From Blastobasis lacticolella (lineage: Eukaryota; Arthropoda; Insecta; Lepidoptera; Blastobasidae), in NCBI GenBank assembly GCA_905147135.1, contig LR990058.1:12127349-12191348 (forward strand): a stretch of DNA of 64,000 bases, written 5' to 3'. Position numbers and translations under genes: made by a program. The notes under the pieces were generated by a model. It was not told the origin of the DNA. It worked only from the letters and a program-made list of their open reading frames with translations, and ran no database searches. This document shows positions 35,101 through 47,197 of the stretch, in pieces (the first letter of the stretch is position 1; every line of letters begins with the position of its first letter).

Positions 35101-38100
35101 ATTCCCAACAGTTTCGTATCCGCGACAGCAACAGCTCATTGCGAAGGATCGTCTGACGTGAAGCATAACTGTATACACGGGTACGACGCATAGAATTCCT
35201 GCAATCCATCCCAATTTGATGACTTGTAGTGCCACACTCGAGGCGACCCCGAGGAACCCAAAATCCGAATACCCCACACTTCCGACCCAGTTTTGGAACT
35301 CTCTTACCTTTACTTCATACTGCCCATGAGGGAACATCGTGGCGTCCACCGGCAGCTCTATTCGTCGTGGTTGAAGCTCTGGCCATTGGCGATATAACAC
35401 GAGCATAGCTGTGACGCCAAATGATAGTTCACGTCTCCAAATATCCTGTGAAAGTGACGATCGCTAACATCAGTAGGAAAATGCTCCCTGGACTTTATAG
35501 CACTGGAGGTTATCCTACGTCATCGACTACAAGAAATATGACACTTTGTAGCGATAGATAGTTTAGTAGACCCACAAAATATTGCGCTGCTTTTGCACAA
35601 CCTGGCACGCTCGGTACAGTCGAAGAGATAAGTTGTTATTTTTCCGACCCAAAGTTTCGCCTTTTCGTACTTACTTAGAGTAAAAAATGTTTAGCAATAT
35701 TATTAGACTCAGCAAAAGCCTTTGTTTATTAGACTTATATTATTATACTTTTATTTTTGTTTATTAGACTTATATTATTAGACTCAGCAAAAGCCAAGAG
35801 GTTTCCCATTCGCTCCTCTTGTTGAAAGGTTAGGTATCCGAAGAACACTCCGAGACTATTTGAATGATAGGTTGCAAAGTGTCACAGTATATAAGTGATT
35901 ATTCGATACAAGTAAGTACTCAATATTTTTATTTCGATACCGACTTTTTTTGGTTTCGAATAATTTCTTTCGAAACGAATGAAAATGACTTGTATTGAAT
36001 CGATTCAACGCGTCCTACCTATTCGATTTCAGTTCAGTCGGTTCTTTGTTATAAACTGGCCACACCGCGCTGCGTATCATCTCAAAGGAGGAGTCCTACC
36101 CCTACCCTTCCCTTTCCATACACCTACCCCTACCCCTCCTCTCCTCTACCCTATACCTGCCCTACACCCACATTACACATACTTACCATACACCTAATAA
36201 TAAATTTATGCAAAGTCGAGCCACGCGGACAGCAATAACTCGGATAACCTTCCTTTTGAAAAAAATAAAAAATCCTTAAGATTTCGTATTCGAATGCTAC
36301 CGGATTCGTGTTACAGCTTAGGAATAGGTCTATGGGTCATTTTGTCGTATAAAAAATTAATTTCATTTAGTAACTAAAGATACAGAACCCTAAATCCTTT
36401 AGAGATCTGACTGAGTCAAAAAATGAAATAAATAAAGAATCCCCCACTTTTACACAAATTTTCCCGTAAGGAAACCAGCCATTTTACTGTAATTATATAC
36501 GAAGTGTACATCAAAGTAAGTAAAACATAAAATATAAAAAAAATATCAGGAATCATCATTACATCTGATTATTTTTTCGTGTAAGTAATCTTTACAAGGT
36601 GTCATTACACATGACGACATTTTAAAATAATTTTCGAAGAAATATCGGTTTGGTTACGCGATGGTTGCGTAATGGCTGCGGGGTGTCAGACCTGGGCCTC
36701 GCCATCCGCTAATTTGTCATCATCATCATCATCATCTCGGCGTTGAATCCAAGTTGCGCCCCCGCGCTACACGCGGCCTACAATATAGGCCTCAGGTACT
36801 GACTTGGACCGCAACGCCCACCAGATCATCTCACGAGGGACACAGTCAAAGGCCTTCTGCATGTACAGAAACAGGAAATACAGGGGCGTGTTCCTTGATC
36901 TGTATCCCTGCATGAGAGTTCTTAGGGCAAATACGGGGTCCATGGTCCCACAACCCGGCCAAAGCCCATACTGACAATCCGAGATTGTACACTCCCGTCG
37001 GATTTGAGAGTCCACAATGCGTTCGAAGAGCTTCATGGTGTGAGATTTATGAGGTTTATACCGCGGTAGTTGGTGCACTCCCGCACTGAACCCTTACCTT
37101 TAAAGACTGGGGTAATTATACTCAGCCTCCATTGGTTTGGTATCTTCCCGGTGAGGAGAATGCGGTTATAAAGATCGGTAAGGATGCTCACACCACGAGA
37201 GCCTATCGATTTCCACGCCTCAATAGGGACTCCATCGAGTCCGACGGCTTTCCGATTCTTCATGCGGCGAAGAGCCGCCTCGACTTCTTCAGGCGTTATC
37301 GATGGCACGAGTCCTTGATTCGGAGGGAGGTCCGGTGGATGCACCTCTTTGTGCTGCTTATTCAGTAGCTCGTGGAAATACGAGCGCCATCTCTCCTTTC
37401 CCGCGCGGTCATCGCATAACAGGTTAGCTTGATTGTCATTTACACAGCGACAAATGGAAATATCCTCTGCCGCTTTGACCCTCGATCGTGCCAACTTGTA
37501 GATAAGTTTCTGCCCCTCAAGACGATTCAAATTTTTCGTACAAAGGACGTAAGTGGTCTTGTCTGGATCCGGCTACCGCTCGTTTGGTCGCACGTTTGGC
37601 ATCCCTGTATGCAGCGAGGTCTTCAGGAGATCTGGACGCTTGCCACTTTTTAAAGAGGGCTTTCTTTACCCTAATCTCCCTCTGGACTGTGTCGTTCCAC
37701 CACCAGGTCTCCTTGTCAAGCCTGCGTCCGCCCCTTGACACCCCCAGCACCGTCCTTGCCGCCCGTACGATAGCTGCCTGAGTTCTGTCCCAGAGTTGTT
37801 GGATAGATTAGATCGTTGACAGCAGCGGCGAACTCAAGGGACTTGGTTCCTTCAAGCAGCCACCACCGGGTTTCACGACGGCACTGCTCCCGGTATTTGC
37901 CTCGGGGCTTCACGCGCAGGTCCATCACAAGGACCCGATGTTGGGCAGTGAGACTCTCTCCGGGTATGACTTTACAGGTGGCCACTTTGCTAATATTGTC
38001 TCTCCGAGTGAGAAAGTAATCAATCTTGGTAGCGCTCCTCCCACTCTTGTAGGTGATCAGATGCTCGGATTTATTTTGGAAGAAGGTGTTCACAACGGCC

Positions 38101-41100
38101 AGATCGGCAGCCATACACGTCCGGAGAATTTCTTCCCCTTCAGCGTTACGGCTCCCAAAACCAAAACCGCCATGAACACGGCCGAACTCCTCACACTTCT
38201 CAACCACATGACCGTTCAGATCGCCACCCACAACAATACCCTGCGACAACGGGACGTTACGTAGTACTTCCCCGATTTGCTCCCAAAACAACGCCTTTTC
38301 CGCGTCGCTGCAACCGACTTGTGGAGCGTAGGTGGAGCACAACCATAATGCGGTCGCTTACACTTACAGAGGTAGGGCGATTCCTCTGCGCGTCGTATTG
38401 CGGCGACGCTCTATCTATGTTGGGTTTACGTGCTTGCCTTTCTATATTTTTTTTTGGTGTTTAGCTTTTTATGTGCGGCGACTACCATCCGACTCACACA
38501 ACCTGTTAAGGAAAAACCGGTTCGCCAGAGCCTCGTCCGTCCGTCAGCAGGGGGACCGCGGGCAGGTGAGGTTGGCTTGGGCCCATGAGATGGTGTTTGG
38601 GCTCCATACCCCCCCATCCGCTAATTTGTAATTGATTAAATTGTAATTGTAGTTTTAGTTGTAGCAGCAATACCAAAAACGTGTGAGTAAATTAGCTTAA
38701 AGCCCTGGTGTATCTGTATGAGTGTACCTATGTCATGTACAACAAACGAGATTGTCATACCCTAACATATCTATATAGTACCACTCATTCTGTAATTCGT
38801 TCAGTTCTGTGGGTACACTGTAACGATATAAGCAATGACAATTGTTTGCATACATTCCGAAGCATGGCCCATTAAGTACTAAGCACAGACACCATTTTTC
38901 TTTGATTTCTGTGGTATTATGTAGCTGTAAATACGTAGGTACCTGATACATGAATAATACTTAAGTACTAACCCATGATTCATTATGAAAGATTCGCTTT
39001 GGTTGTTGACCCAAAGCGTCTTGGTTATGATCAATCAAGTCAGCGTCTGTTAACATGAAAGATCTACTATGTCTGGAGATGGTTTCAAGGTCTGCAGTTA
39101 TCATGAGTGGTACCGCTAGGAATGACCACATTAACATTTGAATTTTGCCCTTAAAAATGTCTATGTAATAGCCGCCAAAGAGCTGAAATGCAAGAGTAAC
39201 AATTTGTTAGAATATCCGAAAACTCTACACTTGAATAGGTAGACACAGTCCACACCACGGTTGTTTCTCTTCCCATAATTTAATTTTCATATTATTGCAT
39301 ATTTTTCACAGATAAAAAGAAAACTGCAACTATTTGACTGTTTGACTTTAAATTCTGTGTTCTAAAACGACATATTTTTACTTAAATAGGTTTATGGGAC
39401 GTCAAAAAACATAATGAATATAAATGAAGACCGAAAGAGAGATGGCCCGCGGGCCGTAGTTTGTCCATCCCTGATCAAGTGCCTCGAGCTATCATTCCGA
39501 AACACTCCTTTTGCCTCTTACGCGCGAGAGCCAACGGCTTACGACAAGAGGATGCCGAAGACCGGGCAAAGTGGAGAAGGAAGGAAGTGAAGTGGAGTAG
39601 GAAAGCGGACCCTGGCAGAGGCCGGGATAAGCGCTAGGACGATGATGATGACTCCTTTTGCCTCTTGCAAATTCATACATTTACCGATTGAGGGTGGAGA
39701 GGTACATGGCTAATATTTTACCGGGCCTGCATCGTTGAAATGTCCGGGACCCGCAACATGCCTTAAGCGCAAGCGGTCCTGGTTGTCGCCGTAAAAGTCC
39801 CATATTTCCATTAGGCCATTCGAGTCCATACTCTTATTTCCATCGTTATCATAACTCCGCCAAATGTTGCAGGTTTCAGCTACAAGGGTGTAGTTTACCT
39901 ATAATTGAAGTAGTTGGATTAATATGTTTGTCGTATTCATTTTGTAACTAACTGTAAATTGAGGATAAAAATTACTGCGAAATAATGCCCGCGTCATATG
40001 TATGAGCATCGGTGACCGAGCGGTTGAGTATCCGACTCCTAAGCGAGAGGTACCGGGTTCGAATCCCGCTGCGGCCATGTACCAATGACTCTTTTCTGAG
40101 TTATGTACATTAGTTGAATTCTAACCGATGCTCTTACGGTGAGGAAAATCATCGTGTAAATTCAGGAAACTGAATTTGTAACCATGATACAATCTGGTCA
40201 GGTTCCCCTGGTAGCAGGGTCACGGAGGTCAGATGGTAGTCGCTCCACTGTAATTACCTGATCGCCAAATCCTGGATCACGGTCAATGCCCTCATACTCG
40301 ACAGCGCAACCGGGACATTGACGCCAACATTAATATTTTTTATTTTTAATGCCCGCGTCATTTGACCGCCATCTCGTCTGTCAGCGAGGCGTCAACACGG
40401 AATATGACACTCCAGAAATAAGGTGAAGGTGTCCAGATTATTGTGCAACCAACACAGCGGCAATAAATAAATGACAAAAAAAATTTCCATTCGCATTAGA
40501 AATTCCAACAATAGTTATTCGTGCGGGTAGTTGTACATCCACATCGTAAGGGTGGAGCAACTTCCGTTGAAGGGAATTAGGAAATTTGTCCTTACCCCCT
40601 CTCCGCTGGTGAGCGAAGGCCAGCCGCAGGAGTATAGCATCGGTCGCCCGGTTTTATTCAAATAGGAACCAAAACGCGGAAAAGCTAAAAAGTTATAAGT
40701 ACATTATTAGGCATAGGAAACTCGCGGTTTCAATTTTAAAATGATTTTTTAAGCAATGTTTTTGAGAAATTATCTAAGGTTTTCCTTCATTATTTAGAAT
40801 TGTAGTGGCTACTGAAGCATTAATTTATGCTACATGATTGTTATCTCAGTCTTCTCCGTATCCTAGTCACACGTGGCCCTTTGATAATTTTAGAATTCAA
40901 AATTTGAATATTTTTTGTATTTTTTTATGAATGTCAACTTCGGAATATCGATTTTTTTTTATTACAGGAAATATTAATCACACACGAATTTTCATTTCGT
41001 CTACATTATGACAAAATGCGTAGCAATTTCATTATTTTAACCACATCAGTGGAATAAGATGTAGTTGGACGTGAAATTACTTTTGGTATTTTACATTATA

Positions 41101-44100
41101 GGAATGCCCGATTTGGTAAGTTATTCTTTATAGTTTTTGGGGATAGATTCAGGTTTGCATCAATTTATGTTTGTTGTTTCCAAGGCATTTCTTTTAATAA
41201 ATTTTTATTTTTATTAGTTTAATAGTTCAATTGTTATACCCACTGACACCAGCATTGTACAACATTCATTAGGGGAAGGTGGCCTAGAACGGGTAACTTT
41301 CGAGCAAACTGATTTTATTGATTGATTTGATTTGATTGACAAAAAATATCTAGAAATGTGGTCAATATCTTAGCTTGATTTAGTTTATAAGATTTATTGT
41401 TTATTAAACTTGAAAATAAAACACAATTTTAAAGCATTTTCTATCAAATATTTTATAAACAGAAGAAATAAGAAACCTCTAAAAAACCCGTTTTACCCGC
41501 ATATGAGCCTAAAACGGGTATCTGATTAGGGTAGGCGTCATAATTTTTAGGATAGGTAAATCAAATTTAAAATCTAACAACTAGGAAAAAATACTTTACC
41601 TACCGACTATAGTTTATCATTTCAACTGTAAGCATTTAACATTTTGTTTACCTACTGTTAAATTGCAAACTTAAAAACCTCAACCACCTAACGAAATCAA
41701 CCTTTCTATTGATGTAATATTAATAGCTACAGGAATTGTGGTACCTATACTCCTTTGGGGTATTTTTACAATATAGATTGAAATAACAAGTTCTTCATGT
41801 GATCCATTTTGTATTAAATTTTTCATATAAAACCATACCCGTGTTTGCCTAATAGCACATATTTTTGTAAAGTAATTAAAGACTTCAAAATGAAAGGTAA
41901 TCCGATATAACTCTTAATTAACTATATGCTAATTATAAAGGTTTTCGACTAATCAAGGAACACATATACTAATATTCTTGAAGAAAAGTACTACAAAACT
42001 TTCGTTAAACATACGTTCGCCATTAAGCGGCTCCGGTGCCCGAGCAAAACGGATCGAAACTCGTCATCATTCGGCTACTCTCGGAACATGCACTCGTCGG
42101 CACTACTTATTGACAGGGCAGCGTACGAGCGCTCTTCCGTTTTAGGCGGGCCACCCGTTTTAGGCCACCTTCCCCTATGATCTGTTTTTTCTGACTTGTC
42201 TTATTTGGTGAACAAACAATGCCCAAAATCACGACTTGCCGTATCAATCACGCTACGTATATTGTGTATACGTAGAAAGTGTCTTGAATTACACAAGAAA
42301 TACATAGAATGTGAATTTCAACTAATACTGCTGCACATTATCCATTTAAATACATAATTTCCTGAACCAAATAGGACAAGTCAGTTTGGGCATATTATAC
42401 ATAATAATTTTAAAATCAAGAATAAAAGTCTAAAATGACGAATTTATATTAATTTATGATTGTAAACTTGTGTTGATAAACTAATACATAAATTTGTAAA
42501 TAGGGAAAAAATGATGATGCGTATGGCAATCACTCATATATATAAAATTGCGGTCATTTTCATACTACATTCAAGAGCCAGGGATTTTGTTTTTGTTTGA
42601 ATTCTGCGATTTTTTCACTCAAATCACTAGTTTATTAAAAACTATTTAAGATAAAGTTTTTGGTTTTATTTTCCTAAGTTACGTTTCACTACCTAAAAAC
42701 CCGATAACTTGCGTGCGGAGAACCCCAACTAAGCCTAAACGAGTAAAAAACCTAATTTATTCGTGAGTTAGCCAGTCAACACTACTGATTTGTCGGCCGC
42801 GTTATGATCATCGGTGTTCTTATGTTGAAGTTGTTTTAGATTCTTTTTCATTTCTATTAGAAATATTTTAGAACGGAACAATGGACCGGTTAGTTGTCTA
42901 ATCGAAAAACCAACTTTAGGATTTCATATCTGCCTGGTCTTTCTTCTGTACTATGAGATAAATAGATTAGTGTATGTATAGTATCAACAGAAGGTTGACA
43001 CTGGTTGTAATTAAACTATAAACCTAATAGAATAAACAAATAATTGGTTTTAGTTAAAAGGTTACCTTGGCTTACTGAATCGAGTAAACAATAATTCCAA
43101 GAGTCTCAAAGACTCCTAGATACCTAGATACATACCAATTTCACATTCTTCTTCCATATAACAAATGTCTGCATCTACATAGTCCACGCCCCACTCGGCG
43201 AAGGTTTTGGCGTCGAGTTCTCCGAACTGCCCGACACCGGGGTATCCTAGACAAGTTTTCGCGCCCAGGCTTTGGTAGAGGCCGAATTTCAGACCCAAGC
43301 TGTGCACCTGTAAAAGGTGCGTAGGTATTTATTTAGCTAGAAAACATCGTGATGACACGAACTTGGAGCATTAAATTCTTTCATTAACCATACAGTCTCT
43401 AAGGCTACACCCAATCATGCTCGCGTACATCGGGCACCGACATCTCGTGAACACGGTCTTCGAGCAGTGCTTAATATCGACAGGTATAGTTGTCCAGTTT
43501 TGATTTTGAGTTGAATTGAACGCCAAGAATAGTGCGCGGCGATTGAAGGCGAAGGCTATTGGCCGTGTGGTGTCCGGCAGAGTAGAATAGCACCAACCCA
43601 TTACACTCGTGGGTGTCATACATTGCGACTAATGTTTTCGAGGAAAAACATCTAGAGTCTCTTTAGACTGGAAAATGGGCAGCAGCGCTTTCCATTGTTA
43701 TATTGTAAACACTGCTATCTCCAACCCGCATGCCGAGCGTGGAGAGTATGTCAATAATTTCCCCTTTCGTGGGAGAGGTCCTAAGTTCTGCAGTGGATTG
43801 ATATACATGCACCATGTAATGTTTTTATTACTTATTGGTGGTATATGTGAAGCAACTCTTTCTTTACAGATTATTCAAGTCAGGGGAAAAACTCGCTGGC
43901 AAGCACCACGTCCGTTCCTTAAGAATTAGAAGCGTTAAAGCCAAGTATATATCCACGATCAGGATGGAAAAGACTGAAGGGCATATGTCCAAAGTTGGAC
44001 GGCGAAATGTTGATGAAGAAGAAGAAGAACAAATATTTACGTAATCAGCCAGCGCTTTGATTCCGCTGGGAAACCGTTTGGGGTCTGCTTGGAGACGGCC

Positions 44101-44696
44101 GTCGGCGGCCCGGGTCCTCGCCGGCCAGCCGTCGTGGAGGACTACGTACTCGTAGCCATATCGCAGGTACTCGCCTGCCAGCGCGTCCGCCATCCTCTTG
44201 ATAAAGTTCTCACTGTCGCAGACATAACGAAATGAGAGAGATGAGAAAATTGACGAACCCTAAATGAAAGCACATTTTTTGTCTAAATCTGAATGCGGTA
44301 CAATCAGTATCAGATTTCGGGGATTGGGAAATTCCATTCGTCGTATGGTCGAGGTAAAAATGATAACCTGGAAATTAAGTCTTAGGATTTACAATTCCTA
44401 TAAACGTAGTTCCAGTAAAATCTAATATCGGTAACCGAAACTATCGGATAATCCAAAATAATTTCATATCCGTAACCGGTATAATTATTGCTATATTTAT
44501 ATCCAGATCCGAAATTGCTTATTTATAACATATTTACTTAATATACTTACGTTAAACAGTCTATCGGAGACTCTTCGCAATCGGTTTCCTTAAATAACAT
44601 CGATGTCCAACCCATGGGTGGAGTCAGCGCTAGCCCGTTGTTCAGCGCGCACGCCGTCGCTAGCACCGCCAGCGCCGCCACGCACCGCAACAGCAT
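32106..44696 (-). CDS. GH27 glycosidase-like gene I, unit 2 (complete, 9 exons, 462 aa)
   Basis: Exons (minus strand): 44551-44696, 44041-44212, 43136-43307, 40596-40684, 39722-39898, 38973-39182, 35308-35445, 33735-33813, 32106-32311; together 1389 nt, ending TAA. Order: signal peptide; (beta/alpha)8 GH27 barrel through exon 6 (LAVPLMITADL matches the usual LAAPLxMSTDL); C-terminal beta domain in exons 7-8; exon 9 continues VKFYHWTPLK, which lines up with the human NAGA C-terminus, then adds about 57 acidic, Ser/Pro-rich residues with a PPPY motif. Human NAGA has 411 residues. Sugar-contact residues are changed (His75-Asp76-Gly77, Asp151, Gly184, Ser187, Leu188; Asn211 at the acid/base column if aligned without a gap), although Asp153 at the nucleophile column, Tyr117 and Cys125 remain. 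No stop or frameshift is seen, so the gene appears maintained. Introns 6, 7 and 8 hold LINE and SINE debris. Confidence 0.92.
32318..33330 (-). mobile_element. LINE 3' fragment (ORF2 C-terminus and 3' UTR)
   Basis: Minus frame 33325-33062 reads LLIYCITSWGGA and LLTLERAQRSLLKVM, the ORF2 C-terminal region of Jockey/R1-type LINEs; RQLFILHTTLSQHR follows in another frame. The 3' UTR ends in AATAAACG(TTTA)n at 32318-32345, only a few bases from the exon 9 acceptor of gene I unit 2. Confidence 0.75.
33852..34127 (+). mobile_element. SINE (family 1), 3'-truncated, gene I intron 7, unit 2
   Basis: Complete tRNA-like head with B box GGTTCGAATCC (33907-33917); the body stops at 'aattacctgatct' and runs into unrelated repeat sequence (34130-34520) that I could not name. 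Confidence 0.75.
34670..35100 (-). pseudogene. LINE fragment, R1/Jockey-like
   Basis: The minus strand shows broken segments resembling the region between endonuclease and RT (PWFDKSCAEA, ARDAKDPN), then a tail with AATAAATGTC and (TTTC)n near 34695-34720. Intron 7 of gene I unit 2. Clade assignment is tentative. Confidence 0.5.
35446..36700. other. Gene I unit 2 intron 6, left part
   Basis: No gene seen. Contains a short local duplication of 'tttgtttattagacttatattatta' (35730-35785) and a pyrimidine-rich C/T/A tract (36090-36190). Confidence 0.5.
36718..38613 (-). mobile_element. RTE-clade LINE, internally deleted and frameshifted
   Basis: Flanked by 16-bp duplications (36702-36717 and 38614-38629, CCATCCGCTAATTTGT). 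The 3' end is (ATG)n, the RTE hallmark. Remnants of one ORF across four frame segments: endonuclease (38342-37716: CSTYAPQVGC, VVGGDLNGHV), linker (37750-37517), RT start (37530-37033: MKNRKAVGLDGVP, SIITPVFKGKG) and RT motif A (37078-36767), where the catalytic Asp is lost (FLYMQKAFD). The rest of RT is missing. It lies in intron 6 of gene I unit 2. Confidence 0.85.
39998..40347 (+). mobile_element. tRNA-derived SINE (family 1) in gene I intron 4, unit 2
   Basis: Same insertion as 583-932, with identical 14-bp duplications (39984-39997, 40348-40361), so it predates the tandem duplication. Confidence 0.85.
41272..42175. mobile_element. 0.9-kb TIR element in gene I intron 3, unit 2
   Basis: Terminal inverted repeats GGGGAAGGTGGCCTARAACGGGT (41272-41294, 42153-42175), one mismatch, flanked by TA. 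Internal palindromic copies of the AAACGGGT/ACCCGTTT motif near 41486-41520. No transposase frame seen, so non-autonomous. Confidence 0.7.
43565..43815 (+). mobile_element. Short RTE-tailed repeat (family 4), gene I intron 2, unit 2
   Basis: Counterpart of 4058-4310. Confidence 0.7.
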
Positions 44697-44775
44697 TTTG
44701 TATGAGATCTACGGAATGAGATACATCAGCGTCCATTTAAAGGCGGTCCAAAATCAATCCATAAGCACCGGCACC

Positions 44776-44885
44776 GCCGATCTGCAATCGCATGATCCCA
44801 CCTCTCTGGAATGACGTCACAACATGCGATTCGGATATTCTGTGACGTCATTCCAGAGGGTGGTATCATGCGATTGGAGATCGGC
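44776..44885. promoter_or_regulatory. 110-bp inverted repeat with two CRE palindromes upstream of gene I, unit 2
   Basis: Same arms, spacer and two TGACGTCA sites as the unit 1 copy, at the same distance from the ATG at 44696; retained since the duplication. Confidence 0.7.
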
Positions 44886-45149
44886 AGTACCGTTCCGGGT
44901 CAAGGTCAACAAGTCTCGGCAAACGTTTTGTCAAAAGTTTTTCTGTGTCAAGTCTAAGGAGTCTACCTGGGTGAGTAGTCCACCCCGCCTTATCTATAAT
45001 ACTAATCAGGGAGAGCGCACCTGCGGTTCTGTATTTTTGTTGCCTGTAACGTGAATACATGAATCGTAGGCGTTATGGGTGTAGCGACATCTATCGCTCC
45101 ACTAGGGAAACTCAACGATACTCACATTACGAGTACACGAACACAAGGT

Positions 45150-45404
45150 GCCGTGTGGTGTCCGGTAGAGTAGAATAGCACCAACCCCTTACACTCGTGG
45201 GTGTCGTACAAGGCGACTAACATTTAGAGGCAAAAGGTCTAGAGTCTCCGTAAACTGGAAAATGGGCAGCAGCGTTTTTCATTGTTATGTTTGCAACGCT
45301 GCGATCTCCAACCCGCCTGCCAAGCGTGGAGATTATGGCAATAACCTCCCCTTTTGTGGGAGAGGCCCAAAGTCCTGCAGTGGACTGTTATGGGCTGTGA
45401 TGAT
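45150..45404 (+). mobile_element. Short RTE-tailed repeat (family 4), unit 2 only
   Basis: Flanked by the 11-bp duplication GAACACAAGGT (45139-45149, 45405-45415). Empty in unit 1 near 5645. Ends in 'gtgatgatga', an RTE-like 3' end. Confidence 0.85.
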
Positions 45405-45727
45405 GAACACAAGGTTGGCAAGCATCTGCACATAGATGGCGCTAACAATCCTACATCGCGCTAGAGAAATGTGCCAACTTCCACGGCATATATACAACTT
45501 CCGACGATCAACTGTCGGACCCTTGGTCCCCTCGTCACAACACCCGGCCAGGTGGGTAATTACCCTTTTCTACCTTCTCACCATCTTCGCTTACCAACAT
45601 CGGCGGCTACCATTATCCTGCACCGCCAAATGGGCAAATGTTACCACTTATAATAGGTGGGCTGTCTGCTCGTTTGTCAATGCGTAGAATAAAAAAGGTA
45701 CAACAGCCCTACCTACCCTACAAGGTA

Positions 45728-45914
45728 CAGTCGAGTTCATTAATATGTGAGCATTTCCAAGGCTTCAAATATAAATGTACATGAAAGGGTACTTATATAT
45801 CTGAGCAGATGTACATAAGTTTGATTGATGAATCTGCTCAGATATATAAGTACCCTTCCATGAACATTTATATTTGAAGCCTTGGTAATGCTCACATATT
45901 AATGAACTCGACTG
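45728..45914. mobile_element. 187-bp hairpin MITE, Tc1/mariner-type
   Basis: Near-perfect inverted arms from CAGTCGAGTTCATTAATATG inward, meeting around 45815; ends CAGT...ACTG and TA on both sides (45726-45727, 45915-45916). Absent from unit 1. Confidence 0.85.
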
Positions 45915-47197
45915 TACCTACAACTCTGCGAATAACAAGGTTTGCAATTTCTGCAATAAGTATTCTGGCAGGTCGGTCAGGTCCTTTACAATTGCTTAAC
46001 AGCAAGGGCCCTTGATTTTTATGAGAAGCCATATTTTTTTCTTCGAATTCAGTAAACTAAAGGAATAACATCTTTAACAGATAGATGGGTAAGTAAATAG
46101 GTAAAAAAGCTTGACTACTTACTTGTTTCATAATGTATCGTAAAAATACTAATGAACCGCAAATATTCCAGTAACTTGCCTATATTTATGCAGCAAACAA
46201 TTTAAAATTGTATGGAAGGCGATTAAAATTACATTCCTAGGTCAAGTCATAAATTGGTCGGCAAAAGAATTTCTTTCTGCAGCATTGCTACTAGAATTCT
46301 CAATTTCGAGAATCCTAGGTATTCAACAATAATGCAGCTATGCAGATTTACCTACTGTTTTGACTGCATGTTTTTACGGCAAATAACTTACCTAATAATA
46401 GACCCATCTAAAGACCCCGTTTATAATTAATTACCAACACACACAGAAAAAACAATCCTTCGAGCTGTTCGAAATGATCAATTTAAATCAATTTAGCTTG
46501 CGAATATGTGTGTGTATTGCATGTATCTATGTTTACTTATAGGTATTCAATCCTTTTAGGTACTTAATAGTAAAAATAACAGAGTATCACTCTTATTCTG
46601 TGCCTCGGTAAGTATCTCTGGTGGCGTCGAAGACAGCACTTAAGTGGGTACGAGTACCTACAGAATATTCGCGGAAATATTCCTTTATCCGCGCGCTGTG
46701 CCTTTTTCTTTATTTTGACACAGATGGAAGAAAAGCGATATCAAGAGAGGGTAGAGGGCGCTGTTGAGCGAACATTGTTTCTATATAAGTGTATACATTT
46801 AAAATCAATTGAGAAAGTATTTCTAATTATAAACATATATAAGTGTAAATTATAACCAAATTGTACTATACAAGTGTTGGTGAAAGTTTAAGAGTGCAAA
46901 TAGTGACGTAAATAAACAATAAATGGACACAGTGAGTAAAACGAATAAACGAATAATTCAAACACATATCAATTAAATAGTAATAAAAAATCCACGAAAT
47001 CTTAAAAATTACATGTGAATTATAATAATATGTATATTTGGAGATGAAAAAGTGATATATGCAAAGTATATAATTTACATCTACCGACATCTACCGCTGA
47101 ACTTGTTGAACGTAACGGACTTTGACCCCGATTAGCTGTAGCAGACACTAAGCGGCATACGTTGAGATATCGAATTTAAAGAAATTTGGGTATCAAG

